Positions 34,235-42,610 are shown, numbered from the stretch's first letter. The stretch is DNA of 64,000 nucleotides from Litorivivens sp041624475 (GCF_041624475.1 NZ_JBFJUX010000001.1:1-64000), one strand, 5' to 3'. The notes: generated from the sequence alone by a model not told the origin. Numbers and translations: made by a program.

Positions 34235-35284
34235 ATGAAGGTTCTGGTTACCGGCGGTACCGGTCTGGTTGGCGCGCACAGTATCCGTGCGCTGATTGCC
34301 AGCGGTCACAGCGTGCGCGCTTTTGTCAGAAGCCGCGACAAGCTTGAGCGGGTGCTGTCGCCTCTGGGTTTACATGTCAGCGACTGCGAGATAGTTGAAG
34401 GCGAGCTGGGCAATAGCGACGCGCTGCGCCAGGCCCTGAGCGGTTGCGATGCGGTGCTGCACACTGCCGGGCTGTTTTCCAACCGGCTCGAAGATCAGGC
34501 TCTGATGGAACGCACCAACGTTGACGGTACCCGTTCGGTGCTGACGCTGGCGAGCGAGCTCGGCCTCGACCCGATCGTGCATATCTCCAGCATTCTGGCC
34601 CTGTTTCCGCCGCCCGGTGCCGTACAGACCGCCGATGACCCGGTGCGCTCACCCAGCTCGGTGTACGCGGCAACCAAGGCGCAGGCGGAAACCATTGCCC
34701 GTGAGTTTCAGAGCCAGGGCGCGCCGGTGGTGTGCGTCTATCCCGGCGCGGTGCAAGGGCCTTTTGACCCAACCTTTAGCGACGGCCCGAAGTTGATTGC
34801 GCGCTATCTCAAAACCGGCAATGTGCTGGTGACGCAGGGTGGGCTGGTCTATACCGACGTACGCGATCTGGCGAAGGTGATCAGCCGAACTTTCGAGCCC
34901 GGTCGCGGACCGCGCCGCTATATGTTCGGGGGCAATTACGTAGCACATACGGAGCTGCACGATCTGCTCAGTACAATCACCGGACGCACTTTGAAAGCAC
35001 AGCACATACCCGGCTGGCTGCTGCGTTTAATGGGAAGAGTCGGCGATGCCCTTGCAAAAATCAGCGGCCGGCGCTCACCACTGACCTATGAGGCAGCTAG
35101 CGTGCTGACCACCAGCGTACCGAGCGATGACTCGCCGGCGCTTACTGAATTCTCTATAAAGGCTTGCTCTGCCGAAACGTCGTTTCGCGATTTATTGCAG
35201 TGGATGCTGGCAGCGGGACATTTGCGTGAGGAACATGTGGGCGCGCTGGCAAAGCCAGCGACTCCGCCGAAAACGATCAGTTAA
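34235..35284 (+). CDS. Extended SDR, 3-beta-hydroxysteroid dehydrogenase/isomerase-like
   Basis: 349 residues from ATG 34235, which has AAGGAG 8 bp upstream; a longer open frame begins inside the previous gene and is not used. It has the NAD(P) loop VTGGTGLVGAHSIRAL, a Ser-rich strand (IVHISSIL) and SSVYAATKAQAE with the Tyr-x3-Lys pair. The family includes 3-beta-HSDs, dihydroflavonol reductases and related enzymes, and the precise substrate cannot be read. Pairing with the cycloisomerase-like gene suggests a sterol or polycyclic terpenoid substrate. Its end overlaps the convergent receiver gene by 8 bp. Confidence 0.8.
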   Translation: MKVLVTGGTGLVGAHSIRALIASGHSVRAFVRSRDKLERVLSPLGLHVSDCEIVEGELGNSDALRQALSGCDAVLHTAGLFSNRLEDQALMERTNVDGTRSVLTLASELGLDPIVHISSILALFPPPGAVQTADDPVRSPSSVYAATKAQAETIAREFQSQGAPVVCVYPGAVQGPFDPTFSDGPKLIARYLKTGNVLVTQGGLVYTDVRDLAKVISRTFEPGRGPRRYMFGGNYVAHTELHDLLSTITGRTLKAQHIPGWLLRLMGRVGDALAKISGRRSPLTYEAASVLTTSVPSDDSPALTEFSIKACSAETSFRDLLQWMLAAGHLREEHVGALAKPATPPKTIS

Positions 35285-35768
35285 GTACCGCACTGGGTTT
35301 GTCGAGATAGGCGCAGACGTTGGTGATCGCCTGCATAAAGTCCTTAAAGTTTTCCGGCTTGGTTATGTAGTCGGTACTACCCAGCTCGTAGGATTCGTTA
35401 ATGTCCTTTTCGCGTGAAGACGTGGTCAACATCACCACCGGAATATTGGCGTACTCTTCCTTGGACCGCAGCAGTTTCAGGGCCTGCTTGCCGTCCAGTC
35501 GCCGCATATTGATATCGAGCAGAATCAGGTCCGGCTCCGGATAGCTGACCGTGTCCTTGAAGGGAACCTTGCGCTCGATGTAATCCACCAGCTCTTCGCC
35601 GTCGATTAATTCCACCAGCTTGACGTCGCGCCGGGTTCTTTCGAAGGCACGACGGATCACCAGCCTGTCGCCGCTGGAATCATCGACAATCAATACTGTC
35701 TGACCGCCCATCTCTAAACCCTTAATTGCGATAGTTGCGTAATCCTGTTGGGTTACCCGTGTTGCCAC
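35277..35768 (-). CDS. Stand-alone response regulator receiver (Rcp1-like)
   Basis: A 163-residue protein starting at a GTG with AGGAG 8 bp upstream; an ATG 20 codons in (MGGQTVL) is an alternative. One receiver domain fills it: VLIVDDSSGD acidic pair, phospho-acceptor Asp in LILLDINMRR, switch Thr in VVMLTTSS and Lys in DYITKPENF. It has no output domain. This subtype (cyanobacterial Rcp1-like) usually pairs with phytochrome-like or ethylene-receptor-like kinases, so the kinase at 31980-33206 is the probable partner although two genes lie between them. Confidence 0.87.
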   Translation of the reverse strand: MATRVTQQDYATIAIKGLEMGGQTVLIVDDSSGDRLVIRRAFERTRRDVKLVELIDGEELVDYIERKVPFKDTVSYPEPDLILLDINMRRLDGKQALKLLRSKEEYANIPVVMLTTSSREKDINESYELGSTDYITKPENFKDFMQAITNVCAYLDKPSAVLN

Positions 35769-35915
35769 TTTTGAGTCTCCTAGACCTGAATATAGGCCAG
35801 AGCGCTGAAAATAGCAGCCCTTGTAACCGCAATTTGAGTTTACTTGTTGGACGTCTGCTTGACTCTACGTAGTTACCACTAGCGTGGAAAGATGCCAGGC
35901 AACCACTTATATTTA

Positions 35916-37319
35916 TTAGCTTTTGTTCGATTTCAACAGCAGCCGACCAACACCGTAAATTAGCAGTCCGGCCAGAATACCGGGCATGCCCTCGTAAACC
36001 AGTTCGTGTAAGCCCTTATAGCGCCACAACAGCGCGGTCAGCAACCCGCCAACCACCATCGCAATCGATAATCCCTGGGAGGGTCTGCCTCCCATCACTA
36101 GCACCAGCAGCAACGGTGCAAAGCTGCTGGCCATACCGGACCAGGCCAGCACCACAAGGCTGAACACCGACTGTTTGTTCCACAGGGCCCAGGCCAGAGC
36201 AAACAGTGTGACCCCGAGAGTCGCAGCCTTGATCAGCAACGGCCGCTCGATCCGATGTGGCAACAGGTCGTGGGTAATGGCTGCCGAACTGCTCAAAATC
36301 AGTGAGTCGGCGGTAGACAGGGTTGCCGCAAAAATCCCTGCCAATACCAGCCCCACCAACAGGGGTGGCAAAATCTCGATGGCCATGGTGGGTAGAGCCA
36401 GTTCCGCGTCAAAGCTTCCGGGGTCACTGATATAGACCCGCGACAGCATACCGACACCGGTCGCCAGCGCATAAAAGCCAGTGTACCAGAGGTAGTACCA
36501 GATGCGGGCCCGACGCATCAGCCCCGCATCGCTCAGTGCCATAAAGCGCACCATGATATGTGGCTGACCAATCACCGACAGCCCGGCAAACATCCAGCTC
36601 AGAGCGAACAAGACCCCGCCGGCCAGCCCTGGCAGAACCAGGTCGCGCGGAAACAGATTCAGAAAACCGTCGATAGCGGACATATCCACCAGCATCGCGT
36701 CGAAGCCCCCCAAGGCTTGCGTGCCCATCACCAGCAACAGGGCCATAGCCGCCACCATCACAAAAGACTGGGCCGCATCGGTCCAGATCGAGGCGCGGAT
36801 GCCACCGGCAAAACAGTAGACCATCACCAGAATCGAGCCCATCACCGCACCGGCCCACAGGGGCCAGTCGAACAGTGCGTGCAGGGCTTTGCCACCGGCA
36901 ACCAGCTGGGCGCTGGCGTAGGCCATCAGAAACACCACGGAGATGAGACCAATCAGTTTCTGCAGGGCATTGGAACGACTGTACCAGTGGCTGAGTACGG
37001 CACCATAGGAGGCCTCAGAGCTAATTTCTGTGGCATCGCGCAGCCGCTTGTGAACATAGAGCGAGGCGAGAAAGTCACCGGCGATCCAACCCACCATCAA
37101 CCAGATCGCCGCGAGACCGGTGGCGTAGGTGTAGCCGATAACCCCGATAAACATATAGCCGCTGTTGTTGGTCGCCATCGCCGACAAACCGACCAGCCAG
37201 GGTGGCACGGTGGAGCTGGCCAGGTAATAGTCTTCGCGCTGGCCAGTGGCGTGACGCATGGAGCTGACGCCGATAAGAACAAAGGCTGAGAGGCAGATCA
37301 GGAAGCTGATGGTGGCCAT
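35916..37319 (-). CDS. Sodium:solute symporter family transporter
   Basis: A 467-residue protein with about thirteen membrane helices, of the SSS family (PF00474). Seen: WLVGLSAMATNNSGYMFIGVIGY in the first helices and LVGLVLAGIFAATLSTADSLILSSSAAITHD, the sodium-site signature of PutP/PanF-type proteins. It lies directly downstream of the ectoine-pathway aspartate kinase on the same strand, so it may take up a compatible solute or a precursor; proline or betaine are only candidates. A strong hairpin repeat fills the gap before it and no good ribosome site precedes the first ATG. Confidence 0.87.
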   Translation of the reverse strand: MATISFLICLSAFVLIGVSSMRHATGQREDYYLASSTVPPWLVGLSAMATNNSGYMFIGVIGYTYATGLAAIWLMVGWIAGDFLASLYVHKRLRDATEISSEASYGAVLSHWYSRSNALQKLIGLISVVFLMAYASAQLVAGGKALHALFDWPLWAGAVMGSILVMVYCFAGGIRASIWTDAAQSFVMVAAMALLLVMGTQALGGFDAMLVDMSAIDGFLNLFPRDLVLPGLAGGVLFALSWMFAGLSVIGQPHIMVRFMALSDAGLMRRARIWYYLWYTGFYALATGVGMLSRVYISDPGSFDAELALPTMAIEILPPLLVGLVLAGIFAATLSTADSLILSSSAAITHDLLPHRIERPLLIKAATLGVTLFALAWALWNKQSVFSLVVLAWSGMASSFAPLLLVLVMGGRPSQGLSIAMVVGGLLTALLWRYKGLHELVYEGMPGILAGLLIYGVGRLLLKSNKS

Positions 37320-37337
37320 AGAGGGTTCAGAAGTGTT

Positions 37338-37414
37338 CCCCTCACCCTAACCCTCTCCCAGAGGGAGAGGGAACTTGCACCCCCTCTCCCTCTGGGAGAG
37401 GGTCGGGGTGAGGG
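37338..37414. repeat. Palindromic repeat (CCCTCACCC / CCCTCTCCC family), paired copy
   Basis: Two self-complementary units, CCCTCTCCC-AGA-GGGAGAGGG (37351-37371) and CCCTCTCCC-TCT-GGGAGAGGG (37382-37402), lie head to head inside outer arms CCCCTCACCC and GGGGTGAGGG. The whole 77 bp can form one long or two short hairpins between ask and the symporter gene. Similar elements lie at 39348-39382 and 51117-51252. Confidence 0.8.
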
Positions 37415-37420
37415 TAGATT

Positions 37421-38857
37421 TTACGCTGCGCAGATCGCCAAGCCGTGATTATGCGGCTCAACCAGGCAACGGTGCAGGCTCTGAATCGCCTTGTTGTAAT
37501 CATCTTCATTGATCACAAACTGCATATCCACCTGGCGCATGGACTGATGCATGGCCAGCACACTGATATTACTTTCTGCCAGCGCCGCCACGGTTTTGGC
37601 CAGCATGCCCGGCACCTGCATGTCGCTGCCGATGGCAGACACAATCGCCACCTTGCGGTAGGAGATTTCGGCCTTCGGATAGGAGGCCTCAAGCTCGCGA
37701 ATAATACGCTTCACGGTTTTGAGGTTAGTACCCATGTAGGTGGTGATCGTGTTGGCGTTCAAATCTTTGGTAATGATCTTGGCCTTCAGCTTCTTCACCA
37801 GCGCCAGAAAGGCCTGGTCGTAGCTGTGCACGTCGCCGACCATTTCCTGGTCGAACAGCTCAACCGCATAAACCACCTGCTTACCGGCGATGATCTCCAC
37901 ACAGGGCGAATCACTCACGTAATCGCGGGTAATCAGGGTACCGCTGTGTTCCGGCTCGAAGGTGTTTTTCACCCGCAGCGGGATGTTGTTCTGACGCAGG
38001 CCTTTGGCGGCGCGGGGGTGAATGGCTTCCATACCCAGGTTGGCGAGCTGGTCGGCCACGTCATAGTTGGTGCGACCAATCGGCACAACTTTTTCCTCGT
38101 CGACCACGCGCGGGTCGGCGCTGCTCAGGTGGTACTCTTTGTGGATCACCGCCTCGCGGGCCTCGGTAATCACGGCGATGCGACTGAAGGTCATCTCGCT
38201 GTAGCCGCGATCAAAGGTGGCCATCAGGCCTTCCTCACAGTGAGCATAGCCGGTGACAATGGCGAGCTCCTTGTTCAGGTCGACATCCTTGAATGCTTCG
38301 CGGATATGCTCATCCAGCGGCAGCGTCGTTTCGGCGCGCCAGCCGCTCAAGTCCACCATCCGCGCGGCAATGCCATCGCGCTGAAGCAGGTGAGTCATAT
38401 TCCAGGCACTGTGTGCCTCGCCCAGGCTCGCCAGCATTTCGCGCACAGTCAGTAGCTGGGTTTCCAGCTCAAAGTGGCCGTGCTGGCAGAGGCGATCAAG
38501 ATCATTCAAACAACGCTCGGCCTCGCCGATGCGCTCCTCGATATAGGCGTTAGCCTGATCCAGCAGCTTACCGCTTTCAAACAGGGATTCGTTAATGGAC
38601 AGCATGGCCTCGCGCACCGTTGCCAGCGCTTCACGCCACTCGCCTTCATTTTCTGAACCCGCAAACAGGGCGTAGACACCCGCTTTGTTGCCCTTCTTGG
38701 CCTCAAGCAGTTTGTCAGTCATGCCACCGTAGGCTGATACAACGAAAACCCGGTTGTAGAGTTCATCAGCCTCACGCTGTCCGATAATGACATTGTCTCT
38801 AACGGCGGTGTATTGGCTCATGGATGTACCGCCGATTTTTTCAACGGTATGTGACAT
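37421..38857 (-). CDS. ask: Aspartate kinase of the ectoine pathway (Ask_Ect)
   Basis: 478 residues from the ATG at 38857, chosen for a GGGGG site 6-8 bp upstream (the longest frame starts at 38893). It phosphorylates aspartate, feeding aspartate-semialdehyde to EctB. Seen: VEKIGGTSMSQY at the start (kinase K.GGTS motif), VTGYAHCEEGLMATFDRGYSEMTF, and two C-terminal ACT domains (VEIIAGKQVVYAVELFD, VAIVSAIGSDMQVPGML). Linkage to ectABC and the sequence type identify the specialised Ask_Ect enzyme, which is thought to be relieved from feedback by threonine or lysine. Confidence 0.93.
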   Translation of the reverse strand: MSHTVEKIGGTSMSQYTAVRDNVIIGQREADELYNRVFVVSAYGGMTDKLLEAKKGNKAGVYALFAGSENEGEWREALATVREAMLSINESLFESGKLLDQANAYIEERIGEAERCLNDLDRLCQHGHFELETQLLTVREMLASLGEAHSAWNMTHLLQRDGIAARMVDLSGWRAETTLPLDEHIREAFKDVDLNKELAIVTGYAHCEEGLMATFDRGYSEMTFSRIAVITEAREAVIHKEYHLSSADPRVVDEEKVVPIGRTNYDVADQLANLGMEAIHPRAAKGLRQNNIPLRVKNTFEPEHSGTLITRDYVSDSPCVEIIAGKQVVYAVELFDQEMVGDVHSYDQAFLALVKKLKAKIITKDLNANTITTYMGTNLKTVKRIIRELEASYPKAEISYRKVAIVSAIGSDMQVPGMLAKTVAALAESNISVLAMHQSMRQVDMQFVINEDDYNKAIQSLHRCLVEPHNHGLAICAA

Positions 38858-38911
38858 AGTGTCCCCCTGCTTGCGTTCGGTATGGCTACTCATAGGTGTA
38901 TTGACGGTGCC

Positions 38912-39313
38912 CTACTCCACGGTGTCCGCTTCAAGCGGATAGACGCCGTTTTCGTCGTGGACTTCCTTGCCATGCAATGCCGGATTGAAAACGCAGGCAA
39001 ATACGATGTCTTCGCCTTTATCGGCGCGCAGCAAGTGTTTGTCGTGCTTATCCAGAATATAAATGGTGCCCGGCTCGATGCGGTGAATCTTGCCATCGTC
39101 ACAGGTTTCCACTTCGCCGCTGCCGGAAATGCAGTACACCGACTCCAGATGGTTCTGGTAGTGAATAGGCGTTTCCGTGCCGGCAAAAATCCGGGTTATA
39201 TGAAAGGAAAAACCCATGTTGTCATTCTTGAGCAACATGCGGGTGCTTTCCCAGTTATCGGACCGCACGTGGCGGTCGCTGTTGATGCAGTCCTGCAGTG
39301 TTCTTACGATCAT
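38912..39313 (-). CDS. ectC: L-ectoine synthase
   Basis: A 133-residue cupin-fold enzyme that cyclises N-gamma-acetyl-diaminobutyrate to ectoine. Seen: MIVRTLQDCINSDRHVRSDNWES at the N-terminus and the cupin core NHLESVYCISGSGEVE with metal-ligand residues (Glu, Tyr and a later His in HGKEVH). The length is typical. An AAGGA site precedes the ATG. It lies 54 bp upstream of ask; a short palindromic repeat sits between it and ectB. Confidence 0.96.
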   Translation of the reverse strand: MIVRTLQDCINSDRHVRSDNWESTRMLLKNDNMGFSFHITRIFAGTETPIHYQNHLESVYCISGSGEVETCDDGKIHRIEPGTIYILDKHDKHLLRADKGEDIVFACVFNPALHGKEVHDENGVYPLEADTVE

Positions 39314-39347
39314 GACGGTTCCTTAAATCTGTTTCGGAGTTCCTGCT

Positions 39348-39382
39348 CTCACCCCTCTCCCAGAGGGAGAGGGGTCAGGGGT
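39348..39382. repeat. Palindromic repeat (CCCTCTCCC family), single copy
   Basis: ACCCCTCTCCC-AGA-GGGAGAGGGGT forms a perfect hairpin between ectB and ectC, two bases from the ectB stop. It may stabilise the ectAB message or cause partial termination, so that ectC-ask is made at a different level. Confidence 0.75.
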
Positions 39383-39383
39383 A

Positions 39384-40658
39384 TCAAGACGCTTTCTGGT
39401 AGCGCTTGGTCATAATGTCCTTAACACTCTGCTCAATAATATCGAGCGCCTTGTTCAGCTCATCCTTGGTGATAGTCAGCGGACACAGGCATTTCACTAC
39501 CTGGTCGTAAGCACCTGAGGTCTCAATCACCAGACCCAGCTCAAAACAGCGGGTAATGACCAGCTTGGCAAGGTCGCCATCTTTACAGCTCAGACCCTGC
39601 ATCATGCCCCGGCCTTTCGGCTGCATGTTGTTGGGGCCGGCCATATTGGCAATTTCCTGAAAGCGTTTTGACAGCAGTGCCGCCTTGTCCTGCACTTCCT
39701 TGGCAAAGTTGTCATCACTCCAGAAGTGACGGATGGCTGTCGCCGCTGTGACAAAAGCGTGGTTATTGCCGCGGAAGGTGCCGTTGTGCTCACCCGGCTC
39801 CCAGATATCCAGTTCGGGACGCATCATCACCAGCGCAAAGGGCAACCCAAAGCCACTCAGTGATTTGGACAAGGTCACGATGTCGGGCTTGATACCGGCA
39901 GGCTCAAAGCTGAAGAAGGTGCCGGTACGGCCACAACCCGCCTGAATGTCGTCGACAATCAGCAGCATGTCGTGCTTCTTACACAGTTTCTCAATGCCCT
40001 GCAGCCACTCAAAGCTGGCGGTATTCAAACCACCCTCACCCTGAACGGTCTCCAGCATCACGGCCGCCGGCTGATCGACGCCGCTCGACGGGTCTTCAAT
40101 CAGCTGATCGATCATGGCAATGGTGTCTACATCGTCGCCAAAGTAGTTCGAGTAGGGCATGTGGGTTACGTCGGGCAGCGATACGCCGCCGCTGCCACCG
40201 CGGTGGTGACGGTTACCAGTTGCCGCCAGGGCACCCAGCGAACAGCCGTGGAAACCGTTGGTAAAGGCGATAATTTCACTACGGCCTTTTACCTTGCGGG
40301 CAATTTTCATGGCCGCTTCAACGGCGTTGGTGCCGGTCGGGCCGGTAAACTGCAGCACGTATTCCAGATCGCGCGGCTTGAGAATGCATTCGTTGAAAGC
40401 GTTCAGCAGCTCTTCTTTGGCACGGGTGTGCATGTCCAGACCGTGGGCGATGCCATCAGCCTGCAAGTACTCGATCAGCGCCTTTTTCAATACGGGGTTG
40501 TTGTGCCCGTAGTTCAGCGTGCCGGCACCGGCCAGAAAGTCGATATATTCCTTGCCCTCGGTATCGTAGAGCTTGGCACCCTGAGCCTTGTCGAACGTTA
40601 CCGGGAAAGACCGGGCGTAGCTCTGCACTTCGGATTCCAGTTGGTCAAAAATAGTCAT
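39384..40658 (-). CDS. ectB: Diaminobutyrate--2-oxoglutarate aminotransferase
   Basis: 424 residues from the ATG at 40658 (GAGGA site 8 bp upstream; the frame extends to 40682). A class III PLP aminotransferase converting aspartate-semialdehyde to L-2,4-diaminobutyrate using glutamate. Seen: TFDKAQGAKLYDTEGKEYIDFLAGAGTLNYGHN at the N-terminus (family region), FTNGFHGCSLGALAATGN, DDIQAGCGRTGTFF and the PLP lysine in LSKSLSGFGLP. Length and sequence are standard for ectoine loci. It starts 20 bp after the ectA stop. Confidence 0.96.
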   Translation of the reverse strand: MTIFDQLESEVQSYARSFPVTFDKAQGAKLYDTEGKEYIDFLAGAGTLNYGHNNPVLKKALIEYLQADGIAHGLDMHTRAKEELLNAFNECILKPRDLEYVLQFTGPTGTNAVEAAMKIARKVKGRSEIIAFTNGFHGCSLGALAATGNRHHRGGSGGVSLPDVTHMPYSNYFGDDVDTIAMIDQLIEDPSSGVDQPAAVMLETVQGEGGLNTASFEWLQGIEKLCKKHDMLLIVDDIQAGCGRTGTFFSFEPAGIKPDIVTLSKSLSGFGLPFALVMMRPELDIWEPGEHNGTFRGNNHAFVTAATAIRHFWSDDNFAKEVQDKAALLSKRFQEIANMAGPNNMQPKGRGMMQGLSCKDGDLAKLVITRCFELGLVIETSGAYDQVVKCLCPLTITKDELNKALDIIEQSVKDIMTKRYQKAS

Positions 40659-40678
40659 TGTTGTGTCCTCAGTCAGGT

Positions 40679-41221
40679 TCAAGATGCTTGCTGTTTCGTT
40701 GAAGCGGTAAAGGGTCCCAGTCGGGCCAGGTGCTCGCTGTCATGCTTGCCGCCAAAGTGGGCGTCGCGCTCAAACAGCGGGCCACAATCTTCACACTCGG
40801 CGCCGCGCTTGCGGGCAAAGCTGCGGAACATGCCCCAGGAGGCACCGTTATCGGGTGTTACGGTGGTTTCCATCCACTGCACGCCGGTGCGATCCACTAG
40901 GTGGCCGAGCATTTTGCCGCCCAGACCCTGGCCGCGCATGGACGAATCCACGGCTACCTGCCACACAAACAGGGTGTCGGGTTTGCCCGGCGGGATGTAG
41001 CCGGAGATAAAGCCCACCAATTCGCCTTCGTATTCAACCGCCACAGCGGTATCGGCAAAGTGAGAGCACTGCAACAGATTGCAGTAAAGGGAGTTCGGAT
41101 CCAGCGGCGGGCAGTTCGCCACCAGCTGGTGAAGTGCCGCCCCATCGCTTGCACGAGGGACGCGGAAGCTCAACGCCTCCTGCACATTTTCTGTAGAGGC
41201 CTGAGTACTTTTACTAGTCAA
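40679..41221 (-). CDS. ectA: L-2,4-diaminobutyrate gamma-acetyltransferase
   Basis: A 180-residue GNAT acetyltransferase making N-gamma-acetyl-diaminobutyrate, the ectoine precursor. Seen: LSFRVPRASDGAALHQLV, SLYCNLLQCSHFADT, WQVAVDSSMRGQGLGGKML (acetyl-CoA loop R.GQGLG) and TPDNGASWGMFRSFA. The start used is a TTG at 41221; no ATG lies near the expected N-terminus and a GTG at 41185 is the alternative. The TTG suggests weak initiation or strong message structure. It is the first gene of the ectA-ectB-ectC-ask operon. Confidence 0.94.
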   Translation of the reverse strand: MTSKSTQASTENVQEALSFRVPRASDGAALHQLVANCPPLDPNSLYCNLLQCSHFADTAVAVEYEGELVGFISGYIPPGKPDTLFVWQVAVDSSMRGQGLGGKMLGHLVDRTGVQWMETTVTPDNGASWGMFRSFARKRGAECEDCGPLFERDAHFGGKHDSEHLARLGPFTASTKQQAS

Positions 41222-41479
41222 AATATTTAGGACTCACTATATCCACTGCGCACAAAAACCGGGCAAAAACACATAACTAATTGTTTTTACACGGATTACA
41301 GCGGATATTTCGCAAGCCCACCCTTAAATAATCAATTGTGTACGAAGCATTTTAGCGTATATTCCCCGGAATTATCAAGAAACAATCCATAGCACTCTAA
41401 GGAAATATTCCCCAAAATATAGGGTCTTCGGTCACAATCGTTTAAACTTCCGCCGCCCAGCTCACAGACAAAAAGACTT
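41222..41479. promoter_or_regulatory. Divergent ectA / ectR regulatory region
   Basis: This 258-bp A+T-rich gap holds the promoters of the ectABC-ask operon (minus) and ectR (plus). It contains a direct repeat ATATTCCCC at 41359-41367 and 41405-41413, the second within CCCCAAAATAT. EctR regulators are known to bind near the ectA promoter, but their site is not strongly conserved, so this repeat is only a candidate. No convincing -35/-10 pair was fixed by eye. Confidence 0.5.
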
Positions 41480-41998
41480 ATGGATCACATTCAGGACGTT
41501 CTGGTCGCCTTGCGCCGCGTTATCCGCGCTACCGACCTGCAGTCAAAACAACTCGTCAAAACCGCCGCCCTCACCGCGCCGCAATTGATGATCATGCAGA
41601 CCCTGCGCGACAAGGGAGCCGTGCCGATTGGTGAACTGGCCGACGAGGTCAGCCTGAGCCAGGCCACCGTAACCAGTATTGTCGATCGACTGGAAAAGAA
41701 AGAGTACGTGGGGCGGGAGCGTTCTAAGCAGGATAAGCGCAAGGTGCTGGCCTTTATTACCGACACCGGCCTCGACAAGCTGAAAACCGCGCCCACCCTG
41801 CTGCAGGAAAGCTTTATCCGGCAGTTTAAATACCTGCAGGAGTGGGAGCAGACCATGATCATCAGCGCCCTGCAGCGGGTGGCGCAGATGATGGACGCCC
41901 AGCATATCGACGCCTCACCCTTTCTGGATGTGGGCGCGCTGGACCGACAGACTGAGCAGCGCACGCCGCTGCCCTATGACGATAAACCCGAAAAATAA
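41480..41998 (+). CDS. ectR: MarR-family regulator of ectoine synthesis (EctR)
   Basis: A 172-residue winged-helix regulator. Seen: LTAPQLMIMQTLRDKGAVPIGELADEVSLSQATVTSIVDRLEKKEYV (wHTH, residues about 32-78) and ERSKQDKRKVLAFIT (the wing). EctR proteins repress ectABC at low salt and lie divergently from ectA, exactly as here. The C-terminal tail (TEQRTPLPYDDKPEK) is disordered-looking and charged. The gene is followed by a strong hairpin shared with the CBS gene. Confidence 0.9.
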   Translation: MDHIQDVLVALRRVIRATDLQSKQLVKTAALTAPQLMIMQTLRDKGAVPIGELADEVSLSQATVTSIVDRLEKKEYVGRERSKQDKRKVLAFITDTGLDKLKTAPTLLQESFIRQFKYLQEWEQTMIISALQRVAQMMDAQHIDASPFLDVGALDRQTEQRTPLPYDDKPEK

Positions 41999-42001
41999 AA
42001 C

Positions 42002-42031
42002 ACAGGCTCGGCCGTCAGCAGCCGAGCCTGT
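42002..42031. terminator. Bidirectional rho-independent terminator
   Basis: ACAGGCTCGGC (42002-42012) pairs perfectly with GCCGAGCCTGT (42021-42031) around an 8-base loop. On the minus strand the stem is followed by GTTTTATTTTT, a good U-tract terminating the CBS gene. On the plus strand, after ectR, the tail is weaker. Confidence 0.88.
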
Positions 42032-42045
42032 CTCTGCTACGACTA

Positions 42046-42468
42046 TCAGTGATAGTGCCGACAGCAGTTAACGATACGCTGCGCCAGATCACCGTCTTTG
42101 CACTCCCTGGCAATATCACTCAGCGCTACCACACCGACAAACTCCTTGTTCTTGGGATTATTCAGCACAGCCAGCCGCTGCACTCCCTGATCATTCATAT
42201 TCTGCAGCACTTCAGCTATTTCATCGCCCTGATAACAGTACAGCACTTTGCTGCTCATCACCGAGCTGATCGGGTCGTCCGGGGTTTTACCTTCGGCAAT
42301 GCCACGCAGGGCAATGTCCCGGTCGGTAACAACGCCCACCAGCTTTTCACGCTCACCCACCGGCGTAAAACCGCGATTGTGTTCGTGCATGCGAATGGCC
42401 GCCTCGCGAATGGTTGCGCTGGCTTCGAGGTATTCCGGTTTGCTGGTCATGACATCTTTCACTTGCAT
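42046..42468 (-). CDS. Two-CBS-domain protein
   Basis: 140 residues from the ATG at 42468 with AAGGAG 8 bp upstream (the open frame extends to 42549). Two CBS domains fill it: VKDVMTSKPEYLEASATI..VGVVTDRDI and SSVMSSKVLYCYQGDEIAEVL..VGVVALSDIA. Stand-alone CBS pairs bind adenosine nucleotides and act as energy or ionic-strength sensors. Next to osmolyte genes it could sense ionic state, but this is speculation. The C-terminus NCCRHYH has a possible metal-binding cluster of Cys and His. Confidence 0.88.
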   Translation of the reverse strand: MQVKDVMTSKPEYLEASATIREAAIRMHEHNRGFTPVGEREKLVGVVTDRDIALRGIAEGKTPDDPISSVMSSKVLYCYQGDEIAEVLQNMNDQGVQRLAVLNNPKNKEFVGVVALSDIARECKDGDLAQRIVNCCRHYH

Positions 42469-42610
42469 AACAATCTCCTTGTGAGCGTTTTCTTTAAACG
42501 CCAAATGTCGCGTTGAGAAGCGCGTGCCGACAAAATTGTCCGCACTCACTACTCACGACAGGAGATCACCGCGTTAGTTGCAGTGAAGATTACACAGCTA
42601 ACGGATAGAA

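Noticed and set aside
37445..38455. 336-residue open frame opposite ask
   Set aside because: It is antisense to a well-supported aspartate kinase, with His-rich shadow composition and no recognisable motif.
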